A stretch of 21,649 nt of DNA. Origin: Chara braunii (taxonomy: Eukaryota > Streptophyta > Charophyceae > Charales > Characeae). Numbering within the stretch: the first letter of the stretch is position 1; each line of letters opens with the position of its first letter. The notes under the pieces are model-generated. The model saw nothing but the letters and a program-made list of their open reading frames with translations. It did not search any database and was not told the origin of the DNA. The position numbers were made by a program, and so were the translations under genes. Below are positions 18,452-21,649 of this stretch, piece by piece. The stretch covers positions 4,869,839 through 4,891,487 of the forward strand of contig BFEA01000035.1 of the NCBI GenBank assembly GCA_003427395.1, written 5' to 3'.

Positions 18452-18620
18452 CCTTTTTTCCCGGGGGGAGGCAGAGGGGCAGAGGGGTGAAGGCCTCTTT
18501 TTGGGAGGGGAGACGAATGGACAGAAAGGTGAAGGCCCCCTCTCGGGGGGCAGACGAAGGGACAGAAGGGTGAAGGCCCCCTTTTTGGGGGGGAGGCCAA
18601 GGGGCAAAAGGGTGAAGGCC
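18452..18620. repeat. GC-rich minisatellite, about four units of 41-44 bp
   Basis: Units end with TGAAGGCC at 18488-18495, 18530-18537, 18571-18578 and 18613-18620. Each carries a T-run/G-run, then GACGAAGGGACAGAAGGG-like sequence. Most units are 42 bp, a multiple of three, which is why both strands stay open. I read it as a minisatellite, not as a repeat protein. Confidence 0.85.
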
Positions 18621-18770
18621 AAACCCACTGAGGTTGGCAACTCCAAAGGGACAAAAATAGTCCCCTCAGACTGTACCGTGGCACTGAGAGGGTAGCATGC
18701 AGATCATGCACCTGCCCAATGCCAAGTGTAAGGAAAATCATGGAGGGCTACTTTTGCCTCTCACCCACCT
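18621..18770. other. Short unassigned flank of the SINE insertion
   Basis: Nothing is recognised here. It ends at the left target-site duplication of the SINE. Confidence 0.4.
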
Positions 18771-18785
18771 AAGCTGCCTCTTTAT
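18771..18785. repeat. Left target-site duplication of the SINE
   Basis: AAGCTGCCTCTTTAT, identical to 19524-19538. The last base may equally be counted as part of the adjacent T run, so the duplication is 14 or 15 bp. Confidence 0.85.
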
Positions 18786-19404
18786 TTTTTTTCATAAATT
18801 TAAAGGCTGCGGAGGTGTCGGGGTTGTTAAGTCAGGGAGGAAGAAGTCCCGCAGGGGGCTTCACGCGCCGGGTTCAGCCCACCTGTCGGCACCGCGGATC
18901 CACCCACTTACTCAGGAGTCGCTCAAGATCGGAGCTCTCAGAGAGGGGGGAGAAGAGAGCCCTTTGCAACACACGCCCGGGAGTATCAGCCTGGACTGGA
19001 GCTACCAGGCCGCTGCGCCAGGGCTCACCCCCCTCAAACTCAGGGTCCTGCATCCCCAAGGCTCCCGGTCGGGAGGCAAGTGCACCACAGTCAACAGGTG
19101 GCGAGGGGATGAGAGTGGCTCCTGCAGAGAAGGGGCTGAGCCCTTCACTTCCCGTACTCATCCCCACTGAGCCTGCCCCTCCCCGGAGCCGTCCCCCCCA
19201 ATGGCCTCCAGCAACCCAAGGGGAGGCGCGGGCAGCTGTTCTGGAGGACCCAGGCCTGTGAAGGGGCTACCTAGTATCTGCTGGGCACCCCCTCAGGTGG
19301 AACCCAGGTCAGGTCTATACGGATCCTTACGTACATTCATGCCCCCCGGCCGCACGCGCGCCCAGTGTGTGAGTGGCAGTGTGTCAACCTAACACCATGC
19401 CTGC

Positions 19405-19521
19405 GGCCCATGCACAAGGCTGCAGGGTTTTGAGCCCGCAACCTCAGACCACAATGTGCATTTCCACAATGTGCATTTCCAACCAGTGCCCTAACCACTG
19501 GCACTGCGTCATCCGCCACTC
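19405..19521 (-). other. tRNA-derived head of the SINE
   Basis: The minus strand contains a D-arm-like hairpin, GTGCC-AGTGGTTAG-GGCAC, overlapping a degenerate box A. It is followed by a T-arm-like GCGGG-CTCAAAA-CCCTGC overlapping a degenerate box B (GGCTCAAAACC against GGTTCGANTCC). The anticodon part is enlarged by a 15-bp tandem duplication. It is not a functional tRNA: the acceptor stem and anticodon stem are not recognisable. Confidence 0.55.
19451..19480. repeat. 15-bp tandem duplication inside the tRNA-like head
   Basis: ACAATGTGCATTTCC is repeated exactly at 19451-19465 and 19466-19480. It lies between the box A and box B regions and increases their spacing. Confidence 0.9.
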
Positions 19522-19523
19522 AC

Positions 19524-19538
19524 AAGCTGCCTCTTTAT
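19524..19538. repeat. Right target-site duplication of the SINE
   Basis: AAGCTGCCTCTTTAT, identical to 18771-18785. It abuts the first base of the tRNA-like head. Confidence 0.85.
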
Positions 19539-20179
19539 GCTGGCATGGGATTTTCAAAGTGTAGTAAGGGGCATTAGGGGGTTGTGCCCCACTAGTGGGA
19601 CTTCAGTCTCCGTTCCGAGTATTTTTCAACGTGGCCACAGTGCAGTCATGGGGGTGTGCATGGCGGTGTCTGCTTAGCGCACGCGACACAGCGGGCTTGT
19701 GTCGACAGGTGCGGAAAACGCCTGCCGGGAACGGGCTGCGAGGAGAGTGGAAGGAGGTAGCGAGGGGGAGGGCTGGGGGCGACGGCTAGAGGTGACAGAA
19801 GGAGGTGGGAAGGAGGTGGGAGGATCGGTGGTGGCCATAGCCAGGGCCGAAGAGGGCGCAGCTTAAAGCCAGCAGGTGTTCCGTAGTCAAGGATGAAGAG
19901 CCGCAGAAGCAGGTAAGCAGTGGAGCACGCGGAGTATATCTACATCGCAACGGAAGCAGGCGCTGGACGCACAGCGGTGTATCGCTCCACTCCCCTTGGG
20001 GCCTCGCGTTGAGAACTGACGCTGTGGGGGATTTGGGTCGACAGACTGCCTGCAACCACGAAGACCGCACAGGCGGAGAACGAGCATCATCGTCGACGAG
20101 CGAGCATCAAACACCAAGGACTGATTGTCAGGTCATAGCAAGCGTCAGCGGCATTCCCATCTTCATCGATTCCGACCTG
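19539..20179. other. Unassigned GC-rich stretch
   Basis: No gene is recognised. It includes a purine-rich, G-rich segment at about 19737-19830 with repeats of GGAGGTGGGA, opposite in strand bias to the C-rich region that follows. Confidence 0.4.
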
Positions 20180-21010
20180 TTTCCCCCCGTGCCCACCTTC
20201 TTGCTTCCCAATCTGCCTCCCGTGCCCACCTTCTTGCTTCCCAATCCGCCTCCTGTCCCAACCTGCCTACCTTCTGGCCCGCCTCAGGCCCTGATCCCAA
20301 CCCACGCTTCATTTTCCTCCCCCACCCGTCCTCTCGCTCTCCCCCCCAACCTCGTCACCCCTGACCCTCCCGCTGGGTCGCCTACCTTCCAACCCAAGCC
20401 TTATTCCTGCTCCCGCTCCTACTCCAAACTCGTCTTCTCGTCCCTCCCTCGATCCAAGCTCGCCAATTCATCTGCCCCCGGGATCCATACGATCTTCGAC
20501 CCGTCTCTCCCGCTCCTACTATCTCATCCCGACCCGAACTTGCCAACTCATCTCCCCCCAGGATCCATACGATCCTCGATCCGTCTCTCCCGCTCCAACT
20601 ATCTCATCCCGACCCGGCCTCTCGCTCCTCCCCCCAATCTCGTCACCCCTGACTCTCCGCCTCCCACCCTTCCCTGTCGCGACCTCAACCCTTGTCCCCC
20701 CCGTCTGGATCTTACCCCCCCGTCACCCCTGACTCTCCGCCTCTCACCCCTCCCTTCTGCGACCCCGATCCTTGTTCCCCCGTCCGGATTTTACCCCCCC
20801 GCTTGTGACCTGACCTATCTCTCCCGCTCCTACTCCAACCCGTCTCCTTGCTCTTCCCCCGATCCTAACCCGCCAACTCATCCCGGCCCGGCCGCTCGTC
20901 TCCTCGCTCTTCCCCCGATCCTAACCCGCCAACTCATCCCGGCCCGGCCGTCCCCCTCCCAACCCAAGCCTTATCCCGACCCGTCATCCCGGCCCGGCCT
21001 TCCCCCGGAT
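20180..21010. repeat. C-rich degenerate tandem-repeat region
   Basis: The plus strand is almost entirely pyrimidine- and C-rich. Several nested tandem duplications are visible: CCGTGCCCACCTTCTTGC with its flanks twice from about 20188; GGATCCATACGATC at 20481 and 20561 (period 80); CGTCACCCCTGACTCTCCGC at 20641 and 20721 (period 80); and GATCCTAACCCGCCAACTCA at 20861 and 20917 (period 56). A 393-residue plus-strand frame (20009-21190) spans it, but the product would be Pro/Ser/Leu low complexity that follows the DNA repeats. I treat it as non-coding. The complementary strand has many GGG runs. Confidence 0.75.
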
Positions 21011-21080
21011 CAAAGTAGTCAGGTCACAATAGACAGGCAGTGCGGTGTAGTTTGTGGTAGGAGTGACACACTATGTGACA

Positions 21081-21137
21081 CCCGCGGCCTAGGCCGCGGG
21101 CATTTCGGCCGCTGCGGCCGAGATTCTCGGCTGTGGC
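21081..21137. repeat. Cluster of GC palindromes
   Basis: CCCGCGGCCTAGGCCGCGGG at 21081-21100 is a perfect 20-bp palindrome. It is followed by CGGCCGC-T-GCGGCCG (21106-21120) and by GCCGAGA-T-TCTCGGC partly overlapping it. These could extrude as cruciforms or fold as RNA stems. They sit at the sharp change from GC-rich to AT-rich DNA. Confidence 0.85.
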
Positions 21138-21222
21138 CGATGAGGCCCAGTCCGCAGCCTGGTTTTTCAATAATCCCCCCCCCCCCCTAAAAATACGTAA
21201 AAAATATATAAATATATATGGG

Positions 21223-21247
21223 GTGTAGGGCTTGGAAAACCCTACAC
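21223..21247. repeat. 8-bp inverted repeat (hairpin)
   Basis: GTGTAGGG (21223-21230) pairs with CCCTACAC (21240-21247) around a 9-nt loop. It is flanked by AT-rich DNA and, just after, a run of T. Confidence 0.75.
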
Positions 21248-21507
21248 TCCTATATTTTTTTTTTTGGAATCCGACTTCGTTTAAGATTTTAAAAAAAATC
21301 AAAAACTAAAATCGATTCAAACAAAATTAAAAATAAACATAAAAAGAAAAGCAGATTTTTTTTTTGGTCATTTTTTATCATGAGATATACGGTCCCCGAG
21401 TCGGCCTGTGTTTTTTTTCTAAATGAATTTCGGTTTTTCGCAGGGAAATGAGGTGTTTAAAAAAAAATGCAGATGCAAAATTTGAAAACAAATAAACAAA
21501 AAAGGGT
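21248..21507. other. AT-rich stretch, no gene seen
   Basis: Many short A and T runs. No coding frame or RNA is recognised. Confidence 0.45.
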
Positions 21508-21522
21508 TTGATTCATTGATTC

Positions 21523-21560
<38 letters not shown>

Positions 21561-21581
21561 CTGATTTGATTGATTGATTGA

Positions 21582-21583
<2 letters not shown>
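21508..21583. repeat. (GATT)n microsatellite
   Basis: Tetranucleotide repeat GATT/TTGA, with early GATTCATT variants and one interruption (GATCTGATTT) near 21559-21568. Confidence 0.95.

Positions 21584-21584
<1 letters not shown>

Positions 21585-21649
<65 letters not shown>
21585..21649. repeat. (GT)n microsatellite running off the window
   Basis: At least 32 uninterrupted GT units reach the right edge of the window. Confidence 0.97.

Larger units (their letters stand above)
18785..19523 (-). mobile_element. Complete tRNA-headed SINE, about 738 bp
   Basis: The element is bounded by a perfect 14-15 bp direct repeat (18771-18785 and 19524-19538). On the minus strand its 5' end, directly at the duplication, begins with a tRNA-like head (GTGAGTGGCGGATGACGCAG, then GTGCC..GGCAC). 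Its 3' end is an A-run (8 T at 18785-18792 on plus) directly against the other duplication. Head at one end, A-tail at the other and matching duplications are the standard signs of a retroposed SINE. The body between is GC-rich without a recognised domain. At about 740 bp it is long for a SINE, so the body may itself be composite. It would depend on a LINE for movement. Confidence 0.75.

Noticed and set aside
18266-18741. Proline-rich minus-strand frames over the minisatellite
   Set aside because: The 42-bp period is a multiple of three, which keeps the frames open; no other coding sign is present.
19405-19521. A functional tRNA gene
   Set aside because: Only the D-arm and T-arm regions are recognisable, there is a 15-bp internal duplication, and it forms the head of an element with target duplications.
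20009-21190. 393-residue plus-strand frame, proline-rich protein
   Set aside because: Its composition and repeats follow the DNA tandem repeats, no domain is visible, and the frame exists because the C-rich repeats lack stops.

Overview
This window looks like repeat-rich eukaryotic nuclear DNA made almost entirely of decayed retrotransposons. I see no intact cellular protein gene and nothing bacterial (no operons, no ribosome-binding sites, no CRISPR). The LINE type (endonuclease, reverse transcriptase, then a C-terminal zinc-binding zf-RVT domain) and a U6 snRNA-like sequence closest to plant U6 point to a streptophyte plant or alga. A charophyte such as Chara is my guess, not something the sequence proves. 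Two ambiguous bases (11101 and 11180) show this is a draft assembly.

Layout, left to right (every recognisable element is on the minus strand): 1-898, broken reverse transcriptase fragment of Penelope-like appearance that runs off the left edge. 917-1556, low-complexity coding-like remnant. 1558-2040, AT-rich fold-back element. 2042-3485, LINE ORF1 copy A (RRM/DUF4283-like part plus zinc knuckle). 4170-5338, deletion-derived LINE copy B, in which an ORF1 start is joined directly to the zf-RVT end of ORF2. 6442-9763, a 5'-truncated LINE ORF2 without endonuclease. 10199-10458, a U6-snRNA-headed sequence. 10469 to about 17620, the most complete LINE here ('LINE-3'): ORF1, endonuclease, reverse transcriptase, zf-RVT, 3'UTR and a 40-nt poly(A), followed upstream of ORF1 by hairpins and a 2 x 105 bp tandem repeat. 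17959-17989, a second poly(A) tail from another element. 18452-18620, a 42-bp minisatellite. 18785-19523, a complete tRNA-headed SINE with A-tail and 15-bp target-site duplication. 20180-21010, a strongly C-rich degenerate tandem repeat region. 21081-21247, nested palindromes. 21508-21649, GATT and GT microsatellites.

The parts work together only as a mobile-element neighbourhood: autonomous LINEs supply endonuclease and reverse transcriptase, while the SINE, the U6-headed copy and the deleted LINE B are candidates for mobilisation in trans. The most interesting points are the U6 copy directly abutting the LINE-3 poly(A), the well-delimited long SINE, LINE B as an ORF1/zf-RVT mini-element, and the alternating inverted motif array upstream of LINE-3 ORF1.
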